A program made the position numbers and the translations under genes. From Actinomycetota bacterium (GTDB lineage: Bacteria > Actinomycetota > Actinomycetes > Streptosporangiales > Streptosporangiaceae), in the NCBI GenBank assembly GCA_027313705.1, contig DAHVDE010000023.1, positions 1 to 64,000 of the forward strand: 64,000 nucleotides of DNA. Reading direction: 5' to 3'. The first letter of the stretch is position 1. Each line of letters begins with the position of its first letter. Positions 52,005 through 62,064 of this stretch are shown piece after piece. Under the pieces are notes generated by a model that did not search any database, was not told the DNA's origin, and saw nothing but the letters and a program-made list of their open reading frames with translations.

Positions 52005-53575
52005 CCGGTGCTTTCTTGCGGAAATAAAGGCTTTTCATGGTGATTGACCAGCTCGAAGAACCGTTCCTCTAGCGTGGCAGGCACGCTCGTGACGGTGGCA
52101 GGCAGGCCGCCGAGGGCACGGGTGACCTGCTCTGGCGTGGCGCCAGGCACCCGGAGGGCGCGGCCGGCCATGGCGACCTGCAGGCCTGCCCGCTCCAGGC
52201 GGCCGAAGGCGGCTGACCAGGAATCCGCTGCGACGGCAGTGACCTGGCGTTCGCCGACGATGTCCGCCGTGGTGCCCGCCGCGACCACTGCGCCGTCCGC
52301 CATGATCACCAGCCGGTCACATTCGGCCGCTTCTTCCATGTAGTGGGTAGTCACGAGCACCCCGGCGCCCCGGTCGGCCGCCGCGCCTATGGTGTCCCAG
52401 AGCTGAGCCCGGCCGCGCGGGTCGACCCCTGACGTGGGTTCGTCGAGGATCAGCAGGTCAGGATCATGCGACAGGGCCTGGGCGAAGGCAACCCTGCGCT
52501 GGACTCCGAGTGGCAGGACGCCGACCACGTCATCGGCGTAAGCAGCGACGTCGTCGGGCAGCTCCGGGGGGCAGCCGAAGGCAGCCGCGGCGAAACGCAA
52601 GTTCTCTGCCGTGGTGAGGTCGTCGTAAAGGCCAAGGCCCTGAGGGACATAGCCGAGCCGGCGCCTGGTATCGCGTGAGGGTGGCTGTCCGAACAGCGCG
52701 ACCTGGCCACGGGTGGTGCCGGTGAGGCCGAGCAGCATGCGGATCAGCGTGGTCTTGCCCGCTCCGTTGGCCCCGAGCAGGCCGACGATCTCGCCCGCGC
52801 CGACCTGTAGGCTGACGTCGCTGACGGCGGTGAAGTCGCCGAAGCGCTTGACCGCGCCAGCCACCTGAACCAAGCTTTCCTCGCTGCCGTTACTGCCCGG
52901 CTGGCGCGCGGCGAGCCTCGGCGGCTTGCGCCAGCCGGCCGGGACTTCGCTGGCGACGACCGCGCCTTCCTCGATGGCCAGCACGCTCGCGCAGCGGTCG
53001 GCCTCGTCGATCGAGGTGGTGGCGATGACGACTGCGCATCCCTGCGCTGCCGCCCTGGCGATCAGCTGCCATAGCCCGCTTCGGCTCACCGGGTCGACGC
53101 CTGTCGATGGCTCGTCGAGTATGAGCAGCTCTGGCCGGTGCAGCATGGCGGCGATAATGCCTAGTTTCTGGCGCATACCGCCGGAAAGCTGGCCGGCCAG
53201 GCGGTCTCTGGCTTCGGCGAGGCCGGTGTCGGCCAAGAGCTCATCCGCGCGGGCTCTGGCCTGCTGATGCGGCATCCGGTAGGCGCTGGCACGAAAGTCG
53301 AGGTTCTCGGCGACGGTGAGGTCGAGATAGATGCCGCTCCCTGCCGGAAGGTAGCCGATGCGGTCCTTGGCCGGCCTCGCGACCGTACCGGCGGCCGGGG
53401 GCAAGGCGCCGGCCAGGCAGCGGAGCAGCGTGGTCTTCCCCGCGCCGTCACCGCCGGCCACCGCGATAACCTGACCAGGATTCACCTCGAGGCTGACCTG
53501 CCTGAGTGCCCGCTTGCGTCCGTAACTGAAGTCCAGGTCCCTGATACCCCAGGTGCCGGTGAGCTGGCTGGTCAC
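52001..53575 (-). CDS. ABC transporter with two fused ATP-binding domains
   Basis: GGDGAGKTTLLRCLAG and GANGAGKTTLIRMLLG Walker A; two LSGG/DEPS-TG sets; GTG start overlaps the permease stop. Confidence 0.9.
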   Translation of the reverse strand: MTSQLTGTWGIRDLDFSYGRKRALRQVSLEVNPGQVIAVAGGDGAGKTTLLRCLAGALPPAAGTVARPAKDRIGYLPAGSGIYLDLTVAENLDFRASAYRMPHQQARARADELLADTGLAEARDRLAGQLSGGMRQKLGIIAAMLHRPELLILDEPSTGVDPVSRSGLWQLIARAAAQGCAVVIATTSIDEADRCASVLAIEEGAVVASEVPAGWRKPPRLAARQPGSNGSEESLVQVAGAVKRFGDFTAVSDVSLQVGAGEIVGLLGANGAGKTTLIRMLLGLTGTTRGQVALFGQPPSRDTRRRLGYVPQGLGLYDDLTTAENLRFAAAAFGCPPELPDDVAAYADDVVGVLPLGVQRRVAFAQALSHDPDLLILDEPTSGVDPRGRAQLWDTIGAAADRGAGVLVTTHYMEEAAECDRLVIMADGAVVAAGTTADIVGERQVTAVAADSWSAAFGRLERAGLQVAMAGRALRVPGATPEQVTRALGGLPATVTSVPATLEERFFELVNHHEKPLFPQESTG

Positions 53576-54669
53576 GCCCCGACCTCCTGCCGAAGCGCCG
53601 CGGACTCGGGCAGGCGCCCGCCTCGGCCGGCTGGCGCGAGGTAGCCGGTGAACCGCAGGATAGCGCCAGTGACCACGACCACGCCGAGCAGCACGAGGAA
53701 CAAGAACGGCTGCCACAGGGCACCGATCGGCTCGGCCCGCAACATCACGCCGCGGGCGATCTCGTTGAAGTAGGTCAGCGGCAGCAGGTATGCGATCCAG
53801 CGCACCCCGGCGGCGATCGAGCCGAGCGGGAAGATCAGTCCTGACAACAGGATCTGCGGCAGCAGGGTCATGACGGCTAGCTGGATCGCCTGGCCCTGGT
53901 TCTGGGACACGCTCGAGATCAGCACGCCGAGACCGAGCGTGACGAAGAGGAACAGCAGCGCACCGAGCGCGAAGCTGAATGGATCACCGCGGAATGGCAC
54001 GCCGAATACGGTGATGCCGACCGCGAGCACGATCGCGAGGTCGACGACGGCGACGCCGAAGTAGGGGACGATCTTGCCGAGCACGACGTCCCTCGGCTTG
54101 AGCGGCATGACGGCGAGTTGTTCCAGAGTGCCCGACTGGCGTTCCCTGACGACGCCGAGGCTGGTGATGATCGTGCCGACGAAGACCAGAACCACGCCGC
54201 ACAGTCCGGGGATCATGATGTCGGAGGTATTCAGGCCAGGGTTGTACAGGATTGCCACCTTCGGAGCGAGGCCTGCTGTATGGCCTGCGCCTGCTGTATG
54301 GCCTGCGAGCGCGGTGAGCGCGGTCCTTGCCGCGAAGATCTGGCTGCCGTCGATGTAGACGAGCGGCCTGGCGCCACCGGTGACGACCGCCATCTCGGCC
54401 TTGCCGTCACGCAACTGGTCCCTGGCCCAGGAAGCGCCCTGGCCGGTGCCGGTCTCGACCACCTTGAACGGCGCGCCGAGCAACGCGCCAACCGCGTCGG
54501 CCTGCGTGCCGGCCTGCTGGCCGGCGACGGCCACGGTGATGGTCTTGACGTCGAAGCTGGCGGCATAGCCAAGCACTACGAGCAGCAAGACAGGTAGCAC
54601 GATCATCATCGCCAGCGTCCGCCTGTCCCTGCGGACCTGCCGGAACTCCTTCACGATCATTGCCCACAT
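53572..54669 (-). CDS. ABC-2 type permease
   Basis: MWAMIVKEFRQVRRDRRTLAMMIVLPVLLLVVLGYA; RBS-like GGAGGAG upstream of the 54669 ATG. Confidence 0.88.
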   Translation of the reverse strand: MWAMIVKEFRQVRRDRRTLAMMIVLPVLLLVVLGYAASFDVKTITVAVAGQQAGTQADAVGALLGAPFKVVETGTGQGASWARDQLRDGKAEMAVVTGGARPLVYIDGSQIFAARTALTALAGHTAGAGHTAGLAPKVAILYNPGLNTSDIMIPGLCGVVLVFVGTIITSLGVVRERQSGTLEQLAVMPLKPRDVVLGKIVPYFGVAVVDLAIVLAVGITVFGVPFRGDPFSFALGALLFLFVTLGLGVLISSVSQNQGQAIQLAVMTLLPQILLSGLIFPLGSIAAGVRWIAYLLPLTYFNEIARGVMLRAEPIGALWQPFLFLVLLGVVVVTGAILRFTGYLAPAGRGGRLPESAALRQEVGA

Positions 54670-54687
54670 CGGAGTCTCCTCCATAAA

Positions 54688-54703
54688 TTCAACGTACGTT
54701 GAA
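54688..54703. promoter_or_regulatory. Perfect 16-bp palindrome TTCAACGTACGTTGAA, probable TetR operator
   Basis: Just upstream of the permease-ATPase-TetR operon; an imperfect second copy (TACAAGCGTTGAA) at 54707-54719. Confidence 0.75.
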
Positions 54704-54761
54704 CTCTACAAGCGTTGAATTAAGGCGTCAACCCCCGCATGCTCCGGGTAGACAGGTGGGT

Positions 54762-55970
54762 ATGACGCTGACTCGGCATGCCGGAGAATGGACCATCGAG
54801 GACAAGTGCACTTCGGCCTGGCATTACCTGCCGGTCGAGGTACCGCCAGGGTCGAGCGCGTTAAGAGTTGAACTCGAATACAACGCGGCCGGTGCCGGGC
54901 TCGATCTCGGCTGCTTCGACCAGGCCGGATTCCGAGGCTGGTCAGGCGGCGCCAGGCGGTCGTTCACGATTACCGCCACGTCGGCGACTCCCGGTTACTT
55001 GCCTGGCGAACTCGAACCGGGGACCTGGCAGGTCGTGATCGGGTTGCACAGGATTCCGTGGGGCGGGGTCAGGTACCAGCTGACAGCGCAGACCTCCCAC
55101 GCGGAATTCGCGGAGCCGGCCAGGACCGCGGTACCACCGCTGGTCGACCGGCCGGCCAGGCGGGAGCTGCCCGCGTCTTGCGGCATGCACTGGCTGGCCG
55201 GTGATCTCCACTCGCACACGGTCCATTCAGACGGGGCGATGACCGTGCCCGAGCTGGCCAGATTCGCCGTGGAGCGGGGTATGGACTTCATCGCGGTCAC
55301 CGACCACAACACGACGAGTCACCACCGCGAGCTTCCGGCCGCAGGGGCAGGGCACGGCATCGTGCTCGTCCCCGGCCAGGAGGTGACCACCGAGCACGGG
55401 CACGCCAACGCGCTTGGCGACCTGCCATGGGTCGACTTCAGGCAGCCGCCAGACGCCTGGCTCGAGCAGACCGAGGCAGGTGGCGGGCTGCTGTCGGTCA
55501 ATCATCCTTATGGTGGCCAGAACAGCTGGACGGCGCCGATGCGGCGGCGGCCGCCGCTGCTCGAGGTATGGCACTGGAGTTGGCTTGATTTGCACTGGAC
55601 CACGCCGCTCAGCTGGTGGCTGGCCTGGTATCCGCAGGCCATCGCGGTCGGCGGCAGCGACTGGCACCGGCCGGGCTCGGACGCCCCGCCTGGCTCGCCG
55701 ACCACCTGGGTCCTATCCGAGGCCGACGAACCTGCCGCGGTGCTAGACGGGGTCGCCGCCGGCCGGGTCGCCATCTCGGCCGGCCGTGACGGGCCGGTGC
55801 TGCTGCGACTGGACGGAGAACTGCTTGCCGTTAACGCGGACGGCACGATCCTGGTCGGACCGCAAGGTCCGCGGCGGCGCGTGAGAGGTGACTTCGCCAG
55901 GCTAGGCGACGCGCCTGGCGCGCACCGGATCACCGACCCGAACGGGGCGACGCTTTCGCTCACCAACTAA
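54762..55970 (+). CDS. CehA/McbA-type PHP-domain metallohydrolase
   Basis: WLAGDLHSHTVHSDGAMTVPELARFAVERGMDFIAVTDHNTTSHH; VGGSDWHRPG. Confidence 0.85.
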   Translation: MTLTRHAGEWTIEDKCTSAWHYLPVEVPPGSSALRVELEYNAAGAGLDLGCFDQAGFRGWSGGARRSFTITATSATPGYLPGELEPGTWQVVIGLHRIPWGGVRYQLTAQTSHAEFAEPARTAVPPLVDRPARRELPASCGMHWLAGDLHSHTVHSDGAMTVPELARFAVERGMDFIAVTDHNTTSHHRELPAAGAGHGIVLVPGQEVTTEHGHANALGDLPWVDFRQPPDAWLEQTEAGGGLLSVNHPYGGQNSWTAPMRRRPPLLEVWHWSWLDLHWTTPLSWWLAWYPQAIAVGGSDWHRPGSDAPPGSPTTWVLSEADEPAAVLDGVAAGRVAISAGRDGPVLLRLDGELLAVNADGTILVGPQGPRRRVRGDFARLGDAPGAHRITDPNGATLSLTN

Positions 55971-55979
55971 GGTCGGCAC

Positions 55980-56972
55980 ATGACTGAAGCTGCGCCCAAG
56001 CCGAGTACCCTTGCTGGCACCCGGTGGGGACTCACGGTGCCGCTGCACGGGCATTCGCTGCCCGAGCAACGTGAGGTCGTGAGTTCGCTGGCCGGCCTTG
56101 GCTATACCGACCTGTGGTCGGCCGAGTTGAACGGCATCGACGCGTTCACGCCGCTGGTGGTTGCCTCGCAGTGGACCAGCGAACTGCGCTTGGGCACGGC
56201 GATAGCGCCGGTGTACACCAGAGGCCCGGCCTGCCTCGCGATGACGGCCGCGACGCTGGCGGATCTGGCGCCTGGCCGGTTCATGCTCGGCGTCGGCACC
56301 TCGACACCGGTCGTCGTGCAGCAATGGAACGACATCCCGTTCGAGGCACCCTATGCTCGCTCGCGCGACATGCTGCGATTCTTGCGGGCGGCGCTCGCCG
56401 GGGAGAAGGTAACGGCCACGTACGAGACCTTCCGCATCAACGGGTTCCGGCTAGATCGCCCGCCGGCCGAGCCGCCGACCCTGGCCTTGGCCGCGCTGCG
56501 CCCGCAGATGGTGAAACTGGCCGCCACCGAGTCAGACGCGGTGATCACGAACTGGCTGTCGCCGGCTGACGTACCCGCGGTCAGGGAGGTGGCTGGACCC
56601 GGCACGGAAGTGATCGCCAGGATCTTCGTCTGCCCGACGACCGACGTCGAGGTGGCGAGGGCCATCGCCCGCCGCGCACTGACCGGGTACCTGACCGTGC
56701 CCGCGTACTTCGCCTTCCACGACTGGCTTGGCCGGCGTGACTTGCTCCAGCCGATGATGGACCGGTGGAACGCGGGTGACCGCAAGGGGGCAGGTACCGC
56801 CATCCCCGACTCCGTGGTCGACGAGCTGGTTATTCACGGTGACTTCGACTACTGCCGCGAACGAGTCGACGCCTACCGCGCGACCGGGCTCGACACGCCG
56901 GTCATCGCGATCCTTCCGACGCCTGGCGTTGACTCGATCGAGGCAGCCAGGCGACTGACGCCGCCCGCCTGA
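55980..56972 (+). CDS. LLM-class (F420-dependent type) oxidoreductase
   Basis: GLGYTDLWSAELNGIDAFTPLVVASQWTSELRLGTAIAPVYTRGPACLAMTAATLADLAPGRFMLGVGTSTPVVVQQWN. Confidence 0.9.
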   Translation: MTEAAPKPSTLAGTRWGLTVPLHGHSLPEQREVVSSLAGLGYTDLWSAELNGIDAFTPLVVASQWTSELRLGTAIAPVYTRGPACLAMTAATLADLAPGRFMLGVGTSTPVVVQQWNDIPFEAPYARSRDMLRFLRAALAGEKVTATYETFRINGFRLDRPPAEPPTLALAALRPQMVKLAATESDAVITNWLSPADVPAVREVAGPGTEVIARIFVCPTTDVEVARAIARRALTGYLTVPAYFAFHDWLGRRDLLQPMMDRWNAGDRKGAGTAIPDSVVDELVIHGDFDYCRERVDAYRATGLDTPVIAILPTPGVDSIEAARRLTPPA

Positions 56973-57244
56973 AGCAGGGCGGGAGATCGCGGCGAGACTG
57001 TCTTACCCCTTGGCTAGGTTAGCTGTGTGGGGAAATCTGGCTAATTCGATCGCGAGCGAGGTGATGCCGGCGGGCGCTGATCGCGAGTCCTCTTGCTTGC
57101 CGCCCATGGGTCACGCTGGTCGCCGACGCGGAGACACTGGACGAGGCGGCGTCTCACCTGGACGGCGCCGAGCGGGCGCAGCTACCAGGCCGCGCCCGAC
57201 CCCTACCCCATCTGACCGCCGGACGTCACGGCCATAATGATCGA

Positions 57245-57844
57245 GTGGCCGACGGCACGGAAAAAAGCACCGAGAAGTCCGCCAGGCGAGAAGATATGGT
57301 CCGCCTGGCCGGCCAGCTATTCGCGCAGAAGGGATACCGCGCCACCACCGTCCGCGAGATCGCCGATGCGGCCGGAATCCTGTCCGGCAGCCTCTATCAC
57401 CACTTCGACTCCAAGGAATCGATCGGCGATGAGATCCTTGCCCGGTTCCTCGACGAGATTCTGGCCGACTACCGGGCCGCGGTCGCCTCGGGCGGCGAGC
57501 CAAATCAAGTACTAGCCCAGATAGTCAGAACAACCAGCAAGACGCTGGCCGGGAACCGCGCCGCCCTCACGATGCTCCAGAACGACTGGCATTATTTCAC
57601 CAGTCAACCGAGGTTCCGCTACCTGAGAGCCGCCCTGCGGGAAGTCGAGCGCACCTGGATCAGCCAACTCGAACGCGGCATCGAGGCAGGCGCCTTCCGC
57701 GCCGATCTCGACCCGGCGCTGACCTACCGACTGCTCCGCGACGTGCTGTGGATTCCGGCGGCGCGGAACCGGCCAGGCGGTTACAGCGCGGAGCAGGTCG
57801 CGGACGCCTTCCTGGAACTGCTATTCAACGGGATCAGTACCTGA
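57245..57844 (+). CDS. TetR-family regulator (KstR2-like)
   Basis: LAGQLFAQKGYRATTVREIADAAGILSGSLYHHFDSKESIGDEIL. Confidence 0.88.
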   Translation: MADGTEKSTEKSARREDMVRLAGQLFAQKGYRATTVREIADAAGILSGSLYHHFDSKESIGDEILARFLDEILADYRAAVASGGEPNQVLAQIVRTTSKTLAGNRAALTMLQNDWHYFTSQPRFRYLRAALREVERTWISQLERGIEAGAFRADLDPALTYRLLRDVLWIPAARNRPGGYSAEQVADAFLELLFNGIST

Positions 57845-57951
57845 CCGTCCGGCTCTAGCACAGGGGACCTCGGTAGGTGCCGAAGGACCGCACCGGACGT
57901 GGAAGCCACGGCTGGCGATTGGACACCGCTGGAGCATCCGCTCGCCACCCG

Positions 57952-58770
57952 CTAGACCCGCGCAGTGTCCCTGCGGAACAGCAGGACGGCGCCGGCGACG
58001 AAGATCACGAGCCAGGCGACCGCGTTGACAACCCACATGATGTCGATCGTGCCGCCGAGCAGCGGGGCGTGGACAAGCTGGTTCAGGCCGTACATCGGCG
58101 TCCATTTGGCGATGTCCTGCAGGATCTTCGCGGCCTGGTTCAGCGGGTAGAACAAGCCGCCGGCGAACGAGATCGCCGCCATCACGAGGCCGAGGAACTG
58201 CATCACGTTCTCAGAAGGCAGCAGGTAGCCGATGAACAACCCGAGCGCAGCGAAGACAAGCGCCCCGATCCAGACACAGGCCGCAGTGACGAACCACAGG
58301 TAGCCGTAGCCGGCGAAGAAGTCAGGGACGCCGCTCGCGCGGCCCACGACGAAGACAGCGAGCACCGAACTGAGCCCAAGCACCATTGCCACCATCGTCT
58401 TGATGATGATGTAGGAAGTCGGTGACAACGGCGTGATCCTGAGCTGACGGCTCCAGCCCTGTGCACGCTCGATCGAGACCATCGCGCCGCCTGCCGTGGT
58501 CGCCAGCGCGGCCCCGTACAGGGCCATGCTTACCAGCAGGTAGGCGGAGACGTTGGCATGGGCAGGCGATGCCTGGCCGACGATCCCCGCCGCATTGAGC
58601 TTGGAGTACTGCTTGTTGGTGCCGACGAACAAGAACAGCACGATCGGCAGGACCAGGGCGAAGATGATCGTCCGCCGGTTGCGAGCCAGCCGCCTGACCT
58701 CGATGCCGAGCACGGTCAGGTTGATGCCGGCCCGGCCTCGCATCGGCCTGGTTAGCGAAGGGGCGGTCAC
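57952..58770 (-). CDS. ABC-2 type permease
   Basis: LGIEVRRLARNRRTIIFALVLPIVLFLFVG...AISFAGGLFYPLNQAAKILQDIAKWTPMYGLNQLV. Confidence 0.88.
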   Translation of the reverse strand: MTAPSLTRPMRGRAGINLTVLGIEVRRLARNRRTIIFALVLPIVLFLFVGTNKQYSKLNAAGIVGQASPAHANVSAYLLVSMALYGAALATTAGGAMVSIERAQGWSRQLRITPLSPTSYIIIKTMVAMVLGLSSVLAVFVVGRASGVPDFFAGYGYLWFVTAACVWIGALVFAALGLFIGYLLPSENVMQFLGLVMAAISFAGGLFYPLNQAAKILQDIAKWTPMYGLNQLVHAPLLGGTIDIMWVVNAVAWLVIFVAGAVLLFRRDTARV

Positions 58771-59741
58771 TTGGAGCCTCCTGCCTGGGTGGTCACGTCA
58801 CTGGTGAGGGCGATGAAGGCGTCTTCGAGTGCCCGCGCCGTAATTTCAAGGTCCTTCGCCGGTGTCGAGGTCAGCAGGTACCTGGCTACGGCGTCGCTGT
58901 CGTTCGCGTGAATCAGCACGGTATCGCCGCGCAGCTCGATGCTGTCAGCGCCAGGGATGGTGCCAAGCTCGGCTTCAGTGACACCGGGAAGCGTCGCCCG
59001 CACGGTGCGGCCCGCCGCAAGCGCCTTCACCTGCGAGCTTGTGCCATCGGCGACCACGACGCCGTGCCGCAGCAAGATGATGCGGTCGGCGTAGGCATCG
59101 GCCTCCTCAAGGTAGTGAGTCGCGAACAGAACGGTGCGGCCCCGTTCGGCGTCCTGCCTGATCGAACCCCAGAACCCGCGCCTTCCTTCCACGTCCATGC
59201 CGGTCGTCGGCTCGTCCAGGATCAGCAATTCCGGATCAGGCAGCAACGCCATCGCGAACCGCAGCCGCTGTTGCTCGCCGCCCGAGCATTTACCGACCCT
59301 GCGATCGGCGATCGCGCTGATTCCGGCACGCGCAAGCACCTCATCAACCGGCCGCGGCCTGGTGAACAGGCTGGCCGTGTACTGAGCGGTCTCCCTGACC
59401 GTGAGGTCCTTAAGCAATCCTCCGGTCTGGAGCACGGCCGATACCAGGCCGCGCTCGATGGCCTCGCGCGGACGGAGTCCGTAAACGGATACCGATCCTG
59501 AGGAAGGCTGGGAAAGGCCGAGGATCATGTCGATCGTGGTGGTCTTTCCCGCGCCGTTTGGCCCGAGGAGCGCCACGATCTCGCCAGAGGTGATTTCGAG
59601 GTTCATGCCCCTGACGGCTTGCACTTCCTTGTAGTCCTTGCGCAAATCGCGCAAGTCAATCGCGGCACGGCCGGCACTGGTACTGGTGCCCGAGGATTGC
59701 TTGAGGTCGCCCTCGTCCCTGTCTACGCTCATGGGTGGCAT
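58767..59741 (-). CDS. ABC transporter ATP-binding protein
   Basis: LLGPNGAGKTTTIDMILGL, CSGGEQQRLRFAMALL, LLILDEPTTGMD, ATHY. Confidence 0.92.
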   Translation of the reverse strand: MPPMSVDRDEGDLKQSSGTSTSAGRAAIDLRDLRKDYKEVQAVRGMNLEITSGEIVALLGPNGAGKTTTIDMILGLSQPSSGSVSVYGLRPREAIERGLVSAVLQTGGLLKDLTVRETAQYTASLFTRPRPVDEVLARAGISAIADRRVGKCSGGEQQRLRFAMALLPDPELLILDEPTTGMDVEGRRGFWGSIRQDAERGRTVLFATHYLEEADAYADRIILLRHGVVVADGTSSQVKALAAGRTVRATLPGVTEAELGTIPGADSIELRGDTVLIHANDSDAVARYLLTSTPAKDLEITARALEDAFIALTSDVTTQAGGSK

Positions 59742-59833
59742 GCATCCATTTCTTCGGTCCGGCTCAAGATACTACGCGAAACATGGCGACTGCGGGCTAA
59801 CCGGAGGAAGTCTGCCCCTGTTATTCTCGCCCA

Positions 59834-59847
59834 AGCAAGCGTTTGGT
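59834..59847. promoter_or_regulatory. AGCAAGCGTTTGGT, possible KstR2-like operator
   Basis: Matches 9 of 10 fixed positions of AnCAAGnnCTTGnT (consensus recalled from memory), upstream of the SDR gene. Confidence 0.3.
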
Positions 59848-59879
59848 TGTTTTCTGCCTGGACGAGGCGAGGTCGCGGC

Positions 59880-60656
59880 ATGGGCCGACTTGATGGCAAG
59901 GTAGCGCTGATTACCGGCGGCGCGCGCGGGATGGGCAAGTCCCACGTTCGGAGCTTCCTCGCCGAGGGCGCGAAGGTTGTCTTCGGTGACGTGCTCGATG
60001 ACCTGGGCGAGGCCGTCACGGCAGAACTCGGCGAGGCGGGGTTTGGCCCGGAGTCCTGCCGTTATCTGCACCACGACGTCACCAGCGAAGCCGACTGGGC
60101 CGCGGCGGTGGCCACCGCGACGGGCACGTTCGGCAAGCTCGACGTCCTGGTCAACAACGCCGGGATCCTGGTCCAGGCGCCGATCACCGAACTGCCGCTG
60201 GCCGAATTCAAGCGGGTCATGGACGTCAATGCGGGCGGCTGCTGGCTTGGGATGAAGAACGCGGCCGAGCCGATGAAGGCGGCGGGCGGCGGCTCGATCA
60301 TCAACGTTTCCTCGATCGAAGGCCTCACTGGCGCGGCCGACTGCACCGCCTATGCGGCGAGCAAGTTCGCGATCCGCGGCATGACCAAGGCGGCCGCGCA
60401 GGAACTCGGGCGCCACGCCATCAGGGTCAACTCAGTGCATCCGGGCGGCATCTTGACCGCGATGGTGTTCGACGCCGCGCAGACCATGGACCTCGAACGC
60501 GGCGAGCGTTACCTCAAGGCCCTGCCGCTTGGCCGGTTCGGCAAGTCCCGTGAGGTCTCCAAGCTCGTCATGTTCCTCGCGTCCGATGACTCTTCTTATT
60601 GCACGGGCGGCGAATTCCTGATCGACGGCGGCATCTTGTCTGGCCCTGGTTACTGA
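59880..60656 (+). CDS. SDR-family oxidoreductase (3-alpha/20-beta-HSD-like)
   Basis: GKVALITGGARGMGKSHVRSF, LVNNAGILVQAP, AYAASKFAIRGMTKAAA. Confidence 0.9.
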   Translation: MGRLDGKVALITGGARGMGKSHVRSFLAEGAKVVFGDVLDDLGEAVTAELGEAGFGPESCRYLHHDVTSEADWAAAVATATGTFGKLDVLVNNAGILVQAPITELPLAEFKRVMDVNAGGCWLGMKNAAEPMKAAGGGSIINVSSIEGLTGAADCTAYAASKFAIRGMTKAAAQELGRHAIRVNSVHPGGILTAMVFDAAQTMDLERGERYLKALPLGRFGKSREVSKLVMFLASDDSSYCTGGEFLIDGGILSGPGY

Positions 60657-60665
60657 GGAGCGACA

Positions 60666-61580
60666 GTGAGTCTCGACGGCCGAACCGCGATCGTGACCGG
60701 AGCAGGCAACGGCCTCGGCCGTGCCGAGGCACTCGCCCTGGCGGCGGCAGGTGCCCGGGTGGTGCTTAACGACCTGCCAGGCCAGGCGGTTGACGCCGTC
60801 GCCGAGGAGATCGCCGCGGCCGGCGGCGCGGCCGTCGTCTGCGCGGGCGACATCTCGCTGTGGTCAACAGGCGAGGCTCTGCTTGCGACGGCGGCGGGCA
60901 CGTTCGGCGGTCTCGATATCCTGGTCAACAACGCGGGAGTGCTCAGAGACCGGATGATCTTCACGATGTCAGAAGACGACTGGGACACCGTGATCAGGGT
61001 GCACCTGCGCGGGCATTTCGTCACCTCCCGCCTGGCCACGGCCTACTGGCGGGACCTGAGCAAGCAGGCAGGCGGCCCTGTCTACGCCAGGATCGTGAAC
61101 ACTTCTTCAGAGGCATTCCTGCTTGGCTCGGCCGGCCAGCCCAACTACGCGGCAGCCAAGGCAGGCATCGTGGCGCTCACGCTGGCGACGGCCCGCGGCT
61201 GCGAGCGCTACGGCGTGCGGGCTAACGCGATCTGCCCGCGCGCGCGGACGGACATGACCGCCGGGCTCATGGGCGAGGCGCCTGCCGGCCAGGTCGATCC
61301 GCTGGCGCCCGAGCACGTCGCTCCGCTGGTGACTTACCTGGCCAGCCCGGCGGCCGAGCGCATCAACGGCGAGGTGTTCGTAGTGCACGGCGGAGTAGCG
61401 GCCGTGCTGGCACCCCCCGCACTGCGTACCGTGTTCCTCGCGTCCGAGCATGGCTCGCCTGACGGCATGTGGACGCTCGACTCGGTCGCCGCCGCGCTCG
61501 GGCCCGCGTTTGACCAGAGCGCAGGTTTCGCCTGCGCGGCGACGTTGCCGCTGGCCAGCGAGACCATCGGGTTCGGCTGA
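60666..61580 (+). CDS. SDR-family oxidoreductase
   Basis: GRTAIVTGAGNGLGRAEALALAAAGARVVLND, LVNNAGVLRDRMI, NYAAAKAGIVALT. Confidence 0.9.
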   Translation: MSLDGRTAIVTGAGNGLGRAEALALAAAGARVVLNDLPGQAVDAVAEEIAAAGGAAVVCAGDISLWSTGEALLATAAGTFGGLDILVNNAGVLRDRMIFTMSEDDWDTVIRVHLRGHFVTSRLATAYWRDLSKQAGGPVYARIVNTSSEAFLLGSAGQPNYAAAKAGIVALTLATARGCERYGVRANAICPRARTDMTAGLMGEAPAGQVDPLAPEHVAPLVTYLASPAAERINGEVFVVHGGVAAVLAPPALRTVFLASEHGSPDGMWTLDSVAAALGPAFDQSAGFACAATLPLASETIGFG

Positions 61581-62062
61581 TGAAGCAACGCGACCAGGTC
61601 GCGATGACCGAGGCGCAGGCAAGCGAACTCCTGGCCAGTCAGCGGAAAGTCCAGCTAGCCACCAACGGTCCCGACGGGTTCCCGCACCTGGTGACCATGT
61701 ATTACGTGACGATCGGCGGCCGGATCACGTTCTGGACCTACCGCACCTCGCAGAAGGCGCTCAACCTGGAACGGGACCCGAGAATCAGCTGCCTGGTGGA
61801 GACCGGCGAGCAGTACTTCGACCTCAAGGGCGTGCTCGTGCAGGGGACGGCGCGCCGGATAGCCGATCCGGCGGCCGTCGCGGACATCGGGCGAGCCATC
61901 ACGAGGGTGCTTGCTGATCCGATGCTGGCGAATGCACCGGCTGCGGACGGTGAGCAGGATCCGCTGACGCATTACGTCGAGCATGCCGCGCGAAAGCGCT
62001 TCGGGTACGTGGTAGAACCCAGCCGCGTCATTACCTGGGACCATGCGAAGCTAAGGCACTAG
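61580..62062 (+). CDS. Pyridoxamine 5'-phosphate oxidase-like (PPOX-class) FMN/F420 protein
   Basis: QRKVQLATNGPDGFPHLVTMYYVTIGGRITFWTYRTSQKALNLERDPRISCLVETGEQYFDLKGVLVQGTAR. Confidence 0.85.
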   Translation: MKQRDQVAMTEAQASELLASQRKVQLATNGPDGFPHLVTMYYVTIGGRITFWTYRTSQKALNLERDPRISCLVETGEQYFDLKGVLVQGTARRIADPAAVADIGRAITRVLADPMLANAPAADGEQDPLTHYVEHAARKRFGYVVEPSRVITWDHAKLRH

Positions 62063-62064
62063 CG

